The notes beneath the pieces were generated by a model. It saw nothing but the letters and a program-made list of their open reading frames with translations, searched no databases and had not been told where the DNA came from. From UBA5158 sp963692955 (GTDB lineage: Bacteria; Pseudomonadota; Gammaproteobacteria; DSM-16500): a stretch of DNA of 64,000 nt. Location: the NCBI GenBank assembly GCA_963692955.1, contig OY843587.1:310001-374000 (forward strand), in the 5' to 3' direction. Position 1 is the first letter of the stretch; each line of letters starts with the position of its first letter. This document shows positions 43,401-58,400 of the stretch, piece after piece. A program made the position numbers and the translations under genes.

Positions 43401-46400
43401 TACGGGTGCTACGTTAACAACGACATCGGCAACGGGTTTAAGTTTAACGAATAATAATATTGTCGGCAGTGCTGCGTTGACGAATACGGGAAATGGTGCT
43501 GTGTCATACACCAACAACGGTGCGTTGACATTAACGACACTTTCGCAAGGTGGCACGGGCGCGGTTACGATTAACAGCGGCGCTTTATCTCTTAATGGGA
43601 ATATCGCTGGTGGCACGGGTAACACGGTTAACTTAGTTTCTTCCGGTGCGATTAGTGAAAGTGCGACGACGAGTTTAACCGCTTCGACCTTAGCATTAAC
43701 TTCTGTCGGTGGTGCATCGCTGAATACTTCAGGCGCGACGAATACGATTAGCAACTTTGGCGCGGTGAATACGACTAGCGGTAATGTGGCTTTAATTAAT
43801 AGCGCCGCGTTAACGCTAAATGCAATTACGAATAATGTTGGCACGATTAGTGTTAATAATACTGGCGCGTTAACCGTTAACGGAGCGTTAGCTTCTTCCG
43901 GCACGGATACGCTAACTAGCACTGGCCTATTGACCGTGAATAACGGTATTAGTACGACGAACAGCGCGATTTCGTTAACGGGTACAGGTATCACGCAAAC
44001 GACGGGAACCATTGGCTCCGGTACGGGTACGATTTCAGTTAACGCAGGCGGCGCCGCCGCACAATTTAATTCTGGTACATTGTCTTCGACTAATACCTCA
44101 GCGACCGCGATTTCAATTACGAATGCGACGACAGTGGGTCTTGGTAATGTGACGGATACAACTGGTACATTAGCATTGAGCAGCATCAGCGGTGCGGTCA
44201 CGCAAAATACCGGTACGACGTTGAACTTATCCGGTCTATCTGCGAACACGACTAGCACTATCGCATTGAATAATACGACGAACAGTTTCACGGGCACGGT
44301 AGCGTTAGCTAACACGGGCACTAACGCGGTGAGCTTAGTTGATAGCGCTGCATTGCAATTGGGTACGGTGAATGTGGGTGGTAACTTAACTTTGGCTGCT
44401 GGCGGTAACATTACGCAAACCGGCACGATTATGGCGACCGGCGGCGTCACGACATTAGGTGTCAGCGTTGCGGGCTCGGATATTTTATTAGGCACGCAAG
44501 CGAATGACTTTGGCACCAGCGCAGTGGTATTTAGTAACACGGGCCCTGCGCTAGCGGCTGATATTCGTGATATTTCTTTAAGAAATGTCGATTCAAGTGC
44601 TGCAACGTCAAGCTTTACGGGCTTAACGAATTTACGCAACTTAACGTTAACGAATAATAACGATGGCATTACGCTCGGCGCGGTGACGTTGACGAACAGT
44701 GGTAACTTATCACTGACAGCAGGCGGTGCAGTCACGCAAACCGGTGCGATTGTGGTTCCGGGTACGACGACAGTTAACGCGGGCAGTGGCACGATTAACT
44801 TATTAACGAACGGGGGTTCGAATAGCTTTACCGGCGCGGTGGTATTGAATACGACGGGTAATGCCTCTATAAACGACAATACTGCATTATCGTTTGGTGC
44901 TTCGAGCATTGGCGGAACGTTAACGGCAACAGCGAATGGTGCGATTAGCCAAGCTGGCGCATTGACCGTAACAGGCGCTTCTAGCTTTAATGCGGGAGCT
45001 AACACAATTAACTTAACGACCAATGGCGCCGCGAATAGTTTTGGTGGTGCGGTCGCGTTAACGGGTTCAAGCGCGACATTGACGGATAGTATTGCATTAC
45101 AAATGGCGGCTTCTACGATAACGAATGGCTTAACGTTGTCTTCCGGCGGCGCGATTACGGAAACAGGTGTTATCACGGCGGGTACGTTAGGAACGACATC
45201 CGTTGGTGGTACAAACTTAGGCACGAGCACTAACGTTGTCAGTAATTACAGTGCAACGAACACAGGTGGCGGCGCGCTTTCCTTTAAAACTTCTTCCGCA
45301 TTGACGTTAACCGGCGTTTCACAAACCGGTACGGGCGCAGTCACGATTAATAGTGGTGCGCTGAGCATTAACGGCAGCATCATTGGCGGCACCGGTAATA
45401 CGGTTAATTTAGTTTCTACCGGAGCGATTGGTGAATCGGCGACGAGTTCGATTAATGCTTCTACGTTAGCTGTGACTTCTGTTGGTGGCACGACATTAAA
45501 TACGACAGGGGCTACCAATACAATTTCTAACTTTGGCGGTACGAATACTTCTAGCGGTAATATTTTATTAACAGATGGTACAGCGTTAACGCTGAATGCG
45601 ATTACGAATAATGTCGGTAACATTGGTATTACTACCAGTGGCTCTAACACAATGACCGTAAGCGGCGCGTTGTCATCGTCAGGTACAGATACGTTAACGG
45701 CTGGCGGCTTGTTAACGATTAGCAATAGTATCACCGCGACCAACAGTGCGATTTCCTTGACGGGTACGGGTTTCACGCAAACGGCGGGAACGATTGGTTC
45801 CGGTACGGGTACGATTTCAGTTAACGCAGGTGGCGGCGCGGCGCAATTTAACTCTGGCACCTTGTCCTCAACGAATACGTCTGCGGCCGCGATTTCAATC
45901 ACGAATGCGACGACAGTCGGCCTGGGTAATGTGACGGATACAACTGGCACGTTAGCATTGGGCAGCATCAGCGGCGCGGTCACGCAAAATGCTAGCACGA
46001 CGTTGAACTTGTCAGGCTTGTCTGCGAACACGACTAGCACTATCGCATTGAATAATACGACGAACAGCTTCACAGGCACGGTAACGTTAGCTAATACGGG
46101 TGTTAACGCAGTGAGCTTAGTCGATAGTGCTGCATTGCAATTAGGTACGGTGAATGTGGGTGGCAACTTAACTTTGACTGCTGGCGGTAACATTACACAA
46201 ACCGGCACGATTATGGCGACTGGCGGCGTCACGACATTAGGTGTCAGCGTTGCGGGGTCGGATATTTTATTAGGCACGCAAGCGAATGACTTTGGCACCA
46301 GCGCAGTGGTATTTAGTAACACGGGCCCTGCGGTAGCGGCGGATATTCGTGATATTTCTTTAAGAAATGTCGATTCAAGTGCGGCGACGTCAAGCTTTAC

Positions 46401-49400
46401 GGGCTTAACGAATTTACGCAACCTAACGTTAACAAATAATAACGCGGGCATTACGCTCGGCGCGGTGACGTTGACGAACAGCGGTAATTTATCACTGACA
46501 GCAGGCGGTGCAGTCACGCAAACCGGTGCGATCGTGGTTCCAGGTACGACGACAGTTAATGCGGGCAGTGGCACGATTAACTTATTAACGAACGGGGGTT
46601 CGAATAGCTTTACCGGTGCGGTGGTATTGAATACGACGGGTAATGCCTCTATAAACGACAATACAGCATTATCATTTGGTGCTTCGACCATTGGCGGAAC
46701 GTTAACAGCAACGGCGAATGGTGCGATTAGTCAAACTGGCGCATTAACTGTAACAGGAGCTTCTAGCTTTAATGCGGGCGTTAATGCAATTAACTTAACG
46801 ACCAATGGCGCCTCGAATAGTTTTGGTGGCGCGGTGGCGTTAACGGGTTCAAGCGCGACATTGACGGATAGCATTGCATTACAAATGGCGGCTTCTACGA
46901 TAACGAATGGGTTAACGTTGTCTTCCGGCGGCGCGATTACGGAAACAGGTGTTATCACCGCGGGTTCATTAGGCACTACGTCGGTTGGTGGTACGAATTT
47001 ATCGACGAGTACTAATGCGATCGGAAGTTTTGCAGCGACGAACTCGACCAGCGGCAATATCAGCTTAACGAACACTAATAATAGTTTTGTTACAAATGCT
47101 ATTACGCAAAGCAGCGGCACGGGTTCTGTCAGCATTACTAATACCGGCACGACCACGATTACCGGTGCGATTAATACTTCAGGTGGTGCTGTTTCCTTAA
47201 GTACGTTAACGCCAGATTCTACGGCGCGCGTCTTGACGATCAATGGCGCGATCAATTCAAATGGCGGCGCGATTTCGGCGACAGCGGCTAATCCAAATAA
47301 CATTACGGCGTTAGTGGTTAACAGTGTATTGAATTCAGGTTCTGGCACAGGTGGTGTGTTATCCATCGGTGGTGGCACCGCGTTGAATGCCTCACCGGTG
47401 GTCGGCCAAGGTAATATAACGCTGCAAGGTAATGGGTTAGATTTAACGTTGGGTACCGTTAACTTTACTTCCGCCACGACATTATCAGTCGGCCGTAACA
47501 TTATTATCAACGGCGCGTTAACGACAACGGGTGTTGCTTCAAACTTAGGATTAGTCGCGGATAACGGCAGCTTAGGCGTGGGCGGCGTGGTCGTGACGGG
47601 CACCGGCTCGATTAATTCAGCGGGCAACTTAAGTTTAAGCGGCTCGGATATTTATCCATTCGCGGGCGCGGATTCTACTGCGGCGATTGAAGTTGAAACC
47701 GGCGGCTCACTCCAAGCGGCGGGTAATATTTCTCTGACGGGTAATGTCGGTGCGGGCAATATCTTGTTGAACGGTACCACCAAAACCACGGGCACAAATA
47801 GTACGATTAGTCTTGCGACGTCGGCAGGCACGGCGAGCGATGTTTTAATTAACGCGAATGTGACGGCGGTATCAGGTAGTGTGACAGCGACGGCGGGACG
47901 TAATGTGACGTTGAGCACGGGTAGTATTTCCACCGCTGGCAATGTGAATTTAACGGGCACGACGGGTGCGGTCAGTGAAACGGGCGCGGGGGCGATTTCG
48001 GGTGCGACTCTTTCTACTAGCTCAGCCACGGGTACGACCTTATCAGCAACTAACACCGTCACGAACTTTACCGCTTCCAATAGCGGTACAGGCGCAATTT
48101 CGTTAACGGATTCGAACGCCAATTTAGGTCTGAATGCGATTACGCAAAGCGGTAGCGGTGCTGTATCTATCACGAATTCGACGGGTAATATCACGCTCAA
48201 TGGCGCATTGGCTGCGGGTGCTGCTAATGCTGTGACGTTAAACGCGTCGGCAGGTTCTATCTCTGAAAGTGCGACGAGTACTAATCTCATTACGGGTGCT
48301 ACGTTAACAACGACATCGGCAACGGGTTTAAGTTTAACGAATAATAATATTGTCGGCAGTGCTGCGTTGACGAATACGGGAAATGGTGCTGTGTCATACA
48401 CCAACAACGGTGCGTTGACATTAACGACACTTTCGCAAGGTGGCACGGGCGCGGTTACGATTAACAGCGGCGCTTTATCTCTTAATGGGAATATCGCTGG
48501 TGGCACGGGTAACACGGTTAACTTAGTTTCTTCCGGTGCGATTAGTGAAAGTGCGACGACGAGTTTAACCGCTTCGACCTTAGCATTAACTTCTGTCGGT
48601 GGTGCATCGCTGAATACTTCAGGCGCGACGAATACGATTAGCAACTTTGGGGCGGTGAATACGACTAGCGGTAATGTGGCTTTAATTAATAGCGCCGCGT
48701 TAACGCTAAATGCGGTGACGAATAATGTTGGCACGATTAATGTTAATAACACCGGCGCGTTAACTGTTAGCGGAGCGTTAGCTTCTTCCGGCACGGATAC
48801 GCTAGCTAGCACTGGCCTATTGACCGTGAATAACGGTATCAGCACGACGAACAGCGCGATTTCCTTAACGGGTGTTGGCTTCACGCAAGCGGCGAGCACG
48901 AATATTAATGCCGGCAGCGGTACGATAGGCATTAGCGCAGGCGGCGGCGCGGCGCAATTTAATTCTGGTACGTTAACGTCAACGAATACTTCCGCGACGG
49001 CGATTTCTATTGGCAACGCAACGACAGTCGCGTTGGGTAACATCAGTGATGCAACCGGTACATTGTCGTTAGGCACAGGTAACATCAGCGGTGCGGTCAC
49101 GCAAAATACCGGTACGACGTTGAACTTGTCAGGCTTGTCTGCGAACACGACTAGCACTATCGCATTGAATAATACGACGAACAGCTTCACAGGCACGGTA
49201 GCGTTAGCTAACACGGGCACTAACGCAGTGAGCTTAGTTGATAGCGCTGCATTGCAATTGGGTATGCTGAATGTGGGTGGCAACTTAACTTTGACTGCTG
49301 GCGGTAACATTACGCAAACCGGCACGATTATGGCGACCGGCGGTGTCACGACATTAGGTGTCAGCGTTGCGGGCTCGGATATTTTATTAGGTACGCAAGC

Positions 49401-52400
49401 AAATGACTTTGGCACCAGCCCAGTGGTATTTAGTAACACGGGCCCTGCGGTAGCGGCTGATATTCGTGATATTTCTTTAAGAAATATCGATTCAAATGCT
49501 GCGACATCAAGCTTTACGGGCTTAACGAATTTACGCAACTTAACGTTAACGAATAATAACGATGGTATTACGTTAGGCGCGGTGACGTTGACGAACAGTG
49601 GTAACTTATCACTGACAGCAGGCGGTGCAGTCACGCAAACCGGTGCGATTGTTGTTCCAGGTACGACGACAGTTAACGCGGGCAGTGGCACGATTAACTT
49701 ATTAACGAACGGTGGTTCGAATAGCTTTACCGGCGCGGTGGTATTGAATACGACGGGTAATGCCTCAATCAATGACAATATAGCATTATCGTTTGGTGCT
49801 TCGAGCATTGGCGGAACGTTAACAGCAACGGCGAATGGCGCGATTAGCCAAGCTGGCGCATTGACTGTAACAGGCGCTTCTAGCTTTAATGCGGGAGCTA
49901 ATGCGATTAATTTAACGACGAATGGCACCTCCAATAGCTTTGGTGGCGCGGTCGCGTTAACGGGTTCAAGCGCGACATTGACGGACAGCATTGCATTACA
50001 AATGGCGGCTTCTACGATAACGAATGGCTTAACGTTGTCTTCCGGCGGCGCGATTTCCGAAACAGGTGTTATCACGGCGGGTACGTTAGGAACGACGTCC
50101 GTTGGCGGTACAAACTTAGGCACGAGCACTAACGTTGTCAGTAATTACAGTGCAACGAACACAGGTGGCGGCGCGCTTTCCTTTAAAACTTCTTCCGCAT
50201 TGACGTTAACCGGCGTATCACAAACTGGTACGGGTGCAGTGACGATTAATAGTGGTGCACTGAGCATTAACGGCAGCATCGTTGGCGGCACGGGTAATAC
50301 GGTTAATTTAGTTTCTACGGGAGCGATTGGTGAATCGGCGACGAGTTCGATTAATGCTTCTACGTTAGCTGTGACTTCTGTTGGTGGCACGACATTAAAT
50401 ACGACAGGGGCTACGAACACAATTTCTAACTTTGGCGGTACGAATACTTCTAGCGGTAATGTGGCTCTAAGTAATAGTGCCGCGTTAACGCTAAATGCGG
50501 TGACGAATAATGTTGGCACGATTAATGTTAATAATACTGGCGCGTTAACTGTTAGCGGAGCGTTAGCTTCTTCCGGCACGGATACGCTAACTAGTACTGG
50601 CCTATTGACCGTGAATAACGGTATCAGTACGACTAACAGCGCGATTTCGTTAACGGGTGTTGGCTTCACGCAAGCGGCGAGCACGAATATTAATGCTGGC
50701 AGCGGTACGATAGGCATTAGCGCAGGCGGCGGCGCGGCGCAATTTAACTCTGGCACCTTGTCCTCAACGAATACGTCTGCGACCGCGATTTCAATTACGA
50801 ATGCGACGACAGTCGGCCTGGGTAATGTGACGGATACAACTGGCACGTTAGCATTGAGCAGCATCAGCGGCGCGGTCACGCAAAATGCTAGCACGACGTT
50901 GAACTTGTCAGGCTTGTCTGCGAACACGACCAGCACTATCGCATTGAATAATTCGACGAACAGTTTCACGGGCGCGGTAGCGTTAGCTAACACGGGCACT
51001 AACGCAGTGAGCTTAGTCGATAGCGCTGCATTGCAATTAGGTACGGTGAATGTGGGTGGTAACTTAACTCTAACCTCAGGCGGAAACATTACGCAAACCG
51101 GCACGATTATGGCGACTGGCGGCGTCACGACATTAGGTGTTAGCGTTGCGGGCTCGGATATTTTATTAGGCACGCAAGCGAATGACTTTGGCACCAGCGC
51201 AGTGGTATTTAGTAACACGGGCCCTGCGGTAGCGGCTGATATTCGTGATATTTCTTTAAGAAATGTCGATTCAAGTGCTGCAACGTCAAGCTTTACGGGC
51301 TTAACGAATTTACGCAACTTAACGTTAACGAATAATAACGATGGCATTGCGCTCGGTGCGGTGACGTTGACGAACAGCGGTAATTTATCACTGACAGCAG
51401 GCGGTGCAGTCACGCAAACCGGTGCGATTGTTGTTCCAGGTACGACGACTGTTAACGCGGGCAGTGGCACGATTAACTTACTAACGAACGGTGGTTCGAA
51501 TAGCTTTACCGGCGCGGTGGTATTGAATACGACGGGTAATGCATCAATCAATGACAATACGGCATTATCATTTGGTGCTTCGAGCATTGGCGGAACGTTA
51601 ACAGCGACGGCGAATGGCGCGATTAGCCAAGCTGGCGCATTAACTGTAACAGGCGCTTCTAGCTTTAATGCGGGCGCTAATGCGATTAATTTAACGACCA
51701 ATGGCGCCTCGAATAGTTTTAGTGGCGCGGTGGCGTTGACGGGTTCAAGCGCGACATTGACGGACAGCATTGCGTTACAAATGGCGGCTTCTACGATAAC
51801 GAATGGGTTAACGTTGTCTTCCGGCGGCGCGATTTCCGAAACAGGTGTTATCACCGCGAGTTCATTAGGCACTACGTCGGTGGGTGGTACGAATTTATCG
51901 ACGAGTACTAATGCGATCGGAAGTTTTGCCGCAACGAACTCGACCAGCGGCAATATCAGCTTAACGAATACTAATAATAGTTTTGTTACGAATGCTATTA
52001 CGCAAAGCAGCGGCACGGGTTCTGTCAGCATTACTAATACCGGCACGACTACAATTACCGGTGCGATTAATACTTCAGGTGGTGCTGTTTCCTTAAGTAC
52101 GTTAACGCCAGATTCTACGGCGCGCGTCTTGACGATCAATGGCGCGATCAATTCAAATGGCGGCGCGATTTCCGCGACAGCGGCTAATCCAAATAACATT
52201 ACGGCGTTAGTGGTTAACAGTGTATTGAATTCAGGTTCTGGCACAGGTGGTGTGTTATCCATCGGTGGTGGTACCGCGTTGAATGCCTCACCGGTGGTCG
52301 GCCAAGGTAATATAACGCTGCAAGGTAATGGGTTAGATTTAACGTTGGGTACCGTTAACTTTACTTCCGCCACGACTTTATCAGTCGGCCGTAACATTAT

Positions 52401-55400
52401 TATCAACGGCGCGTTAACGACAACGGGTGTTGCTTCAAACTTAGGATTAGTCGCGGATAACGGCAGCTTAGGCGTGGGCGGCGTGGTCGTGACGGGCACC
52501 GGCTCGATTAATTCAGCGGGCAACTTAAGTATAAGTGGCTCTAATATTTATCCATTCGCGGGCGCGGATTCTACTGCGGCGATTGAAGTTGAAACCGGCG
52601 GCTCACTCCAAGCGGCGGGTAATATTTCTCTGACGGGTAATGTCGGTGCGGGCAATATCTTGTTGAACGGTACCACCAAAACCACGGGCACAAATAGTAC
52701 GATTAGTCTTGCGACGTCGGCAGGCACGGCGAGTGATGTTTTAATTAACGCGAATGTGACGGCGGTATCAGGTAGTGTGACAGCGACGGCGGGACGTAAT
52801 GTGACGTTGAGCACGGGTAGTATTTCCACCGCTGGCAATGTGAATTTAACGGGCACGACGGGTGCGGTCAGTGAAACGGGCGCGGGGGCGATTTCGGGTG
52901 CGACTCTTTCTACTAGCTCAGCCACGGGTACGACCTTATCAGCAGCTAACACCGTCACGAACTTTGCCGCTTCCAATAGCGGTACAGGCGCAATTTCATT
53001 AACGGATTCGAACGCCAATTTAGGTCTGAATGCGATTACGCAAAGTGGTAGCGGTGCTGTATCTATCACGAATACCACGGGTAACATCAATCTCAATAGC
53101 ACGTTGGCCGCGGGCAGTAATGCGATTAATTTGACGGCAAATAGCGGCTCAATCTCTGAAGCCGCGGGTAACACGATCACGGGCGGCACGTTGACGACAA
53201 GTTCTTCGACGGGCTTGAACTTAGCGGGCACGACAAATCAAATCACCGGTTTTGCGGCGACGAATGCGACGGGTAATATTAATTTGGTGAATGCCGCGGG
53301 CTTAAGCGTTGGTGTGGTTAATGAAACCGGCACGGGCACGATAAGTATTAATAACGCGGGTTCGTTAACGACGACGGGCGCAATCAGCACGGGAGTTAAC
53401 GGTGCGATTTCGTTAACAACGACTGGCTCGGTAAATAGTATATCGATAGGCGCGGGTATTAACTCTGGCTCTGGCACGCTGACGTTGAATGCGGGTAATG
53501 GTGTGACGGTTGCTAATGGTGGCAGTTTAACTAGTACCGGCACAGTAGCGTTGACAGGTAACACGGGTGCGGTTACAGAAAGTGGCAATGGCATTATTAC
53601 CGCGGGCACGTTGAATACGAATTCTGTTACGGGCACATCATTAACTAACACGAATGCGGTTGGAAATTACGCGGCTATCAATAGTGGCACAGGCGCTATT
53701 TCATTAACAGATTCTACTGCTAATTTAGGTCTAAACGCGATTACCCAAAGTGGTACCGGTGCTGTTTCAATCACAAATACGACGGGTAACGTGACGTTGA
53801 ATGGCGCATTGAACGCGGGTAGCAACGCGGTGACGTTAAGTGCGGCGGCGGGATCGATTTCTGAAAGCGCGACCAGTACTAACCTCATCACTGCGAGCTC
53901 GTTAACCACGACATCAGCGACTGGCTTAAGCTTAACGAATAATAATGCGGTTGGCAGTTTATCGGCGATCAACAGCGGTAACGGTGTCGTGTCATTCACT
54001 AACGCTGGCGCATTAACAGTGACGACGCTATCACAAGGCGGCACCGGTAATGTCACGTTGAATAGCGGCGCGTTAAATATTAACGGCAGTATTGTTGGCG
54101 GCGCTGGCAACACCGTTAACTTAACCTCGACGGGTGCAATTAGCGAAAGCGCCGCTAGTACGATTAACGCGGTGACGTTAACGACTGCTTCAGCAGGCGG
54201 CACGTTGTTGAATACGGCTGGCGCTGCGAACACGATTACTAACTTTGGCGCAACGAATACAACCAGCGGTAATATCGCGTTAATTAATAATTCTTTAACT
54301 AATCCATTAACGTTAAATGCCATTTCTAACAACGCAGGTGCGATTAATATTAATAACTCGGGTGCGCTAACTGTGAATGGAGCGGTCTCATCTTCAGACG
54401 CCGATACGTTAACGAGTAGCGGTTTATTAACGCTTAATCAAAATATTAGTACGACTAACAGTGCGATTGCATTGAATAGTGTTGGTATTATTCAAGCAAC
54501 GGGTTCAACTATTGCCGCAGGTAATAGCACTGTCGGCATTAACGCCGGCGGCGGCGGAGCGCAATTCAATAGCGGTGCGATAACGGCGGCCAGTTCTGGT
54601 GCGGCAGTTTCAATTTCGAATGCGACATCGGTTGTGTTGGGTAATATCACCGCTATAGCTGGCACGTTATCATTAAGCAATATCAGCGGCGTGGTGACAC
54701 AAAATACTGGTACGACGTTAAACTTGTTAGGTTTATCCGCGACTACGTCGAATAGCATCACTCTAAATAATGCGACCAACAGTTTCACTGGCGCAGTCTC
54801 GTTAACTAACACCGGAACGGGAGCGGTGAGCTTAGTAGATAGCGCTGCTCTGCAATTAGGAACGGTAAACGTAGTTGGTAATTTAAACTTAATCGCCGGC
54901 GGCAGTATTACGCAAACCGGTACAATTACAGCGACAGGCGGCACGACGACATTAGGTGTTTCCGTCGCGAATTCGGATATTTTATTAGGTAATCAAGCCA
55001 ATAACTTTGGCGCTAACGCGGTGGTGTTTGGTAATTCCGGCGGCGCGGTAGCCGCGGATATTCGTGATGTTTCACTCCAAAATACCAATGCTAACGCGGC
55101 GACGTCAAGCTTCACTGGTTTAACCAACTTACGCAACGTAACGTTAACGAATACCAATGACGGCATTACGTTGGGAGCGGTAACATTAACTAACGGTGGC
55201 AATTTAGCGTTGACGGCGGGCGGCGCCGTGACACAAACGGGCGCGATTGTAGTCCCAGGGTCGACGACTGTTAATGCTGCTAATTACGGAATCAATTTAT
55301 CTTCAAACGGCGGCGCTAATAGCTTTACCGGCGCGGTCAGCCTAAATAGCACGAGTAATGTTTCAATTAATGATAACACCGCCTTGTTACTCGGTGCTTC

Positions 55401-58400
55401 AACGATTGGCGGTACGTTAACTGTGACGGCGAATGGCGCGATTAGTCAAAATGCCGCGCTGAGCGTGGGTAGCACGTCGAACTTTAGCGCGGGAGCGAAT
55501 GCGATAAACTTAAGTGCGAACGGCGGCTTGAATAACTTGATGGGCGCGGTCACTTTGACGAGTTCAAGTAATGTTTCGATTAATGATAACACCGCGTTGG
55601 GATTCGGTGCTTCCACAATCGGCGGTTCATTAACCGCGACGGCAAATGGTGCGATTAGTCAAAATGCCGCGCTGACCGTTGGCGGCACATCTAGCTTTAA
55701 CGCGGGTGCTAATGCAATTAATTTAATGACGAATGGCGGCAGCAATAACTTTACCGGCGCAGTGAGTCTTTTAAATAGCGGATCGAACAATGTTGCGATA
55801 AATAACAATGCTGCACTGGTATTAGGAACTTCATCGGTAGGCGGAACATTATCTGCTGTAGCGAACGGTGCGATTACTCAAACAAGCGCGCTAAGCGTGA
55901 CAGGGACTTCTAGCTTTAACGCGGGAGCAAATGCTATTGATTTAACGACGAATGGCAGCGCGAATAGCTTTACCGGCGCGGTCGCGTTAACGGGCTCAAG
56001 TGCGACGTTGACGGATAGCATTGCATTGTCGATGGCGGCTTCTACGATAACAAATGGTTTAACGCTAACTTCTGGTGGCGCGATTACGGAAACAGGTGTT
56101 ATCACCGCGGGTTCATTAGGCACTACGTCGGTGGGTGGTACGAATTTATCGACGAGTACTAATGCGATCGGAAGTTTTGCAGCGACGAACTCGACCAGCG
56201 GCAATATCAGCTTAGCGAATACTAATAATAGTTTTGTTACAAATGCTATCACGCAAAGCAGCGGCACGGGTTCTGTCAGCATTATTAACACCGGTACGAC
56301 CACAATTACCGGTGCGATTAATACTTCAGGTGGTGCTGTTTCCTTAAGTACGTTAACGCCAGATTCTACGGCGCGCGTCTTGACGATCAATGGCGCGATC
56401 AATTCAAATGGCGGCGCGATTTCCGCGACAGCGGCTAATCCAAATAACATTACGGCGTTAGTGGTTAACAGTGTATTGAATTCAGGTTCTGGCACAGGTG
56501 GTGTGTTATCCATCGGTGGTGGTACCGCGTTGAATGCCTCACCGGTGGTCGGCCAAGGTAATATAACGCTGCAAGGTAATGGGTTAGATTTAACGTTGGG
56601 TACCGTTAACTTTACTTCCGCCACGACTTTATCAGTCGGCCGTAACATTATTATCAACGGCGCGTTAACGACAACGGGTGTTGCTTCAAACTTAGGATTA
56701 GTCGCGGATAACGGCAGCTTAGGCGTGGGCGGCGTGGTCGTGACGGGCACCGGCTCGATTAATTCAGCGGGCAACTTAAGTATAAGTGGCTCTAATATTT
56801 ATCCATTCGCGGGCGCGGATTCTACTGCGGCGATTGAAGTTGAAACCGGCGGCTCACTCCAAGCGGCGGGTAATATTTCTCTGACGGGTAATGTCGGTGC
56901 GGGCAATATCTTGTTGAACGGTACCACCAAAACCACGGGCACAAATAGTACGATTAGTCTTGCGACGTCGGCAGGCACGGCGAGTGATGTTTTAATTAAC
57001 GCGAATGTGACGGCGGTATCAGGTAGTGTGACAGCGACGGCGGGACGTAATGTGACGTTGAGCACGGGTAGTATTTCCACCGCTGGCAATGTGAATTTAA
57101 CGGGCACGACGGGTGCGGTCAGTGAAACGGGCGCGGGGGCGATTTCGGGTGCGACTCTTTCTACTAGCTCAGCCACGGGTACGACCTTATCAGCAGCTAA
57201 CACCGTCACGAACTTTGCCGCTTCCAATAGCGGTACAGGCGCAATTTCATTAACGGATTCGAACGCTAATTTAGGTCTGAATGCGATTACGCAAAGCGGT
57301 ACCGGTGCTGTATCTATCACGAATACCACGGGTAACATCAATCTCAATAGCACGTTGGCCGCGGGCAGTAATGCGATTAACTTGACGGCAAACAGCGGCT
57401 CAATCTCTGAAGCCGCGGGTAACACGATCACGGGCGGCACGTTGACGACAAGTTCTTCGACGGGCTTGAACTTAGCGGGCACGACAAATCAAATCACCGG
57501 TTTTGCGGCGACGAATGCGACGGGTAATATTAATTTGGTGAATGCCGCGGGCTTAAGCGTTGGTGTGGTTAATGAAACCGGCACTGGCACGATAAGTATT
57601 AATAACGCGGGTTCGTTAACGACGACGGGCGCAATCAGCACGGGGGCTAACGGTGCGATTTCGTTAACAACAACTGGCTCGGTAAATAGTATATCGATAA
57701 GCGCGGGTATTAACTCTGGCTCTGGCACGCTGACGTTGAATGCGGGTAATGGTGTGACGGTTGCTAATGGTGGCAGTTTAACTAGTACCGGCACAGTAGC
57801 GTTGACAGGTAACACGGGTGCGGTTACAGAAAGTGGCAATGGCATTATTACCGCGGGCACGTTGAATACGAATTCTGTTACGGGCACATCATTAACTAAC
57901 ACGAATGCGGTTGGAAATTACGCGGCTATCAATAGTGGCACAGGCGCTATTTTATTAACAGATTCTAATGCTAATTTAGGTCTAAACGCGATTACCCAAA
58001 GTGGTACCGGTGCTGTTTCAATCACAAATACGACGGGTAACGTGACGTTGAATGGCGCATTGAACGCAGGTAGCAACGCGGTGACGTTAAGTGCGGCGGC
58101 GGGATCGATTTCTGAAAGCGCGACCAGTACTAACCTCATCACTGCGAGCTCGTTAACCACGACATCAGCGACTGGCTTAAGCTTAACGAATAATAATGCG
58201 GTTGGCAGTTTATCGGCGATCAACAGCGGTAACGGTGTCGTGTCATTCACTAACGCTGGCGCATTAACAGTGACGACGCTATCACAAGGCGGCACCGGTA
58301 ATGTCACGTTGAATAGCGGCGCGTTAAATATTAACGGCAATATTGTTGGCGGCGCTGGCAACACCGTTAACTTAACCTCGACGGGTGCAATTAGCGAAAG

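Noticed and set aside
42762..45230. Long reverse-strand open frames (several hundred codons, here about 822; similar at 47652-50129 and 50145-52523) all along the repeats
   Set aside because: They all lie in the same phase relative to the giant + strand gene, copy its repeat structure, give Pro/Val/Ala-rich proteins without domains, and arise because codons of the repeated Thr/Ala/Asn/Gly sequence rarely create stops in that antisense phase.
13081..55300. A units as a series of separate genes or fused duplicate genes
   Set aside because: No stop, start, signal peptide or ribosome site separates them; the same frame passes through every junction.
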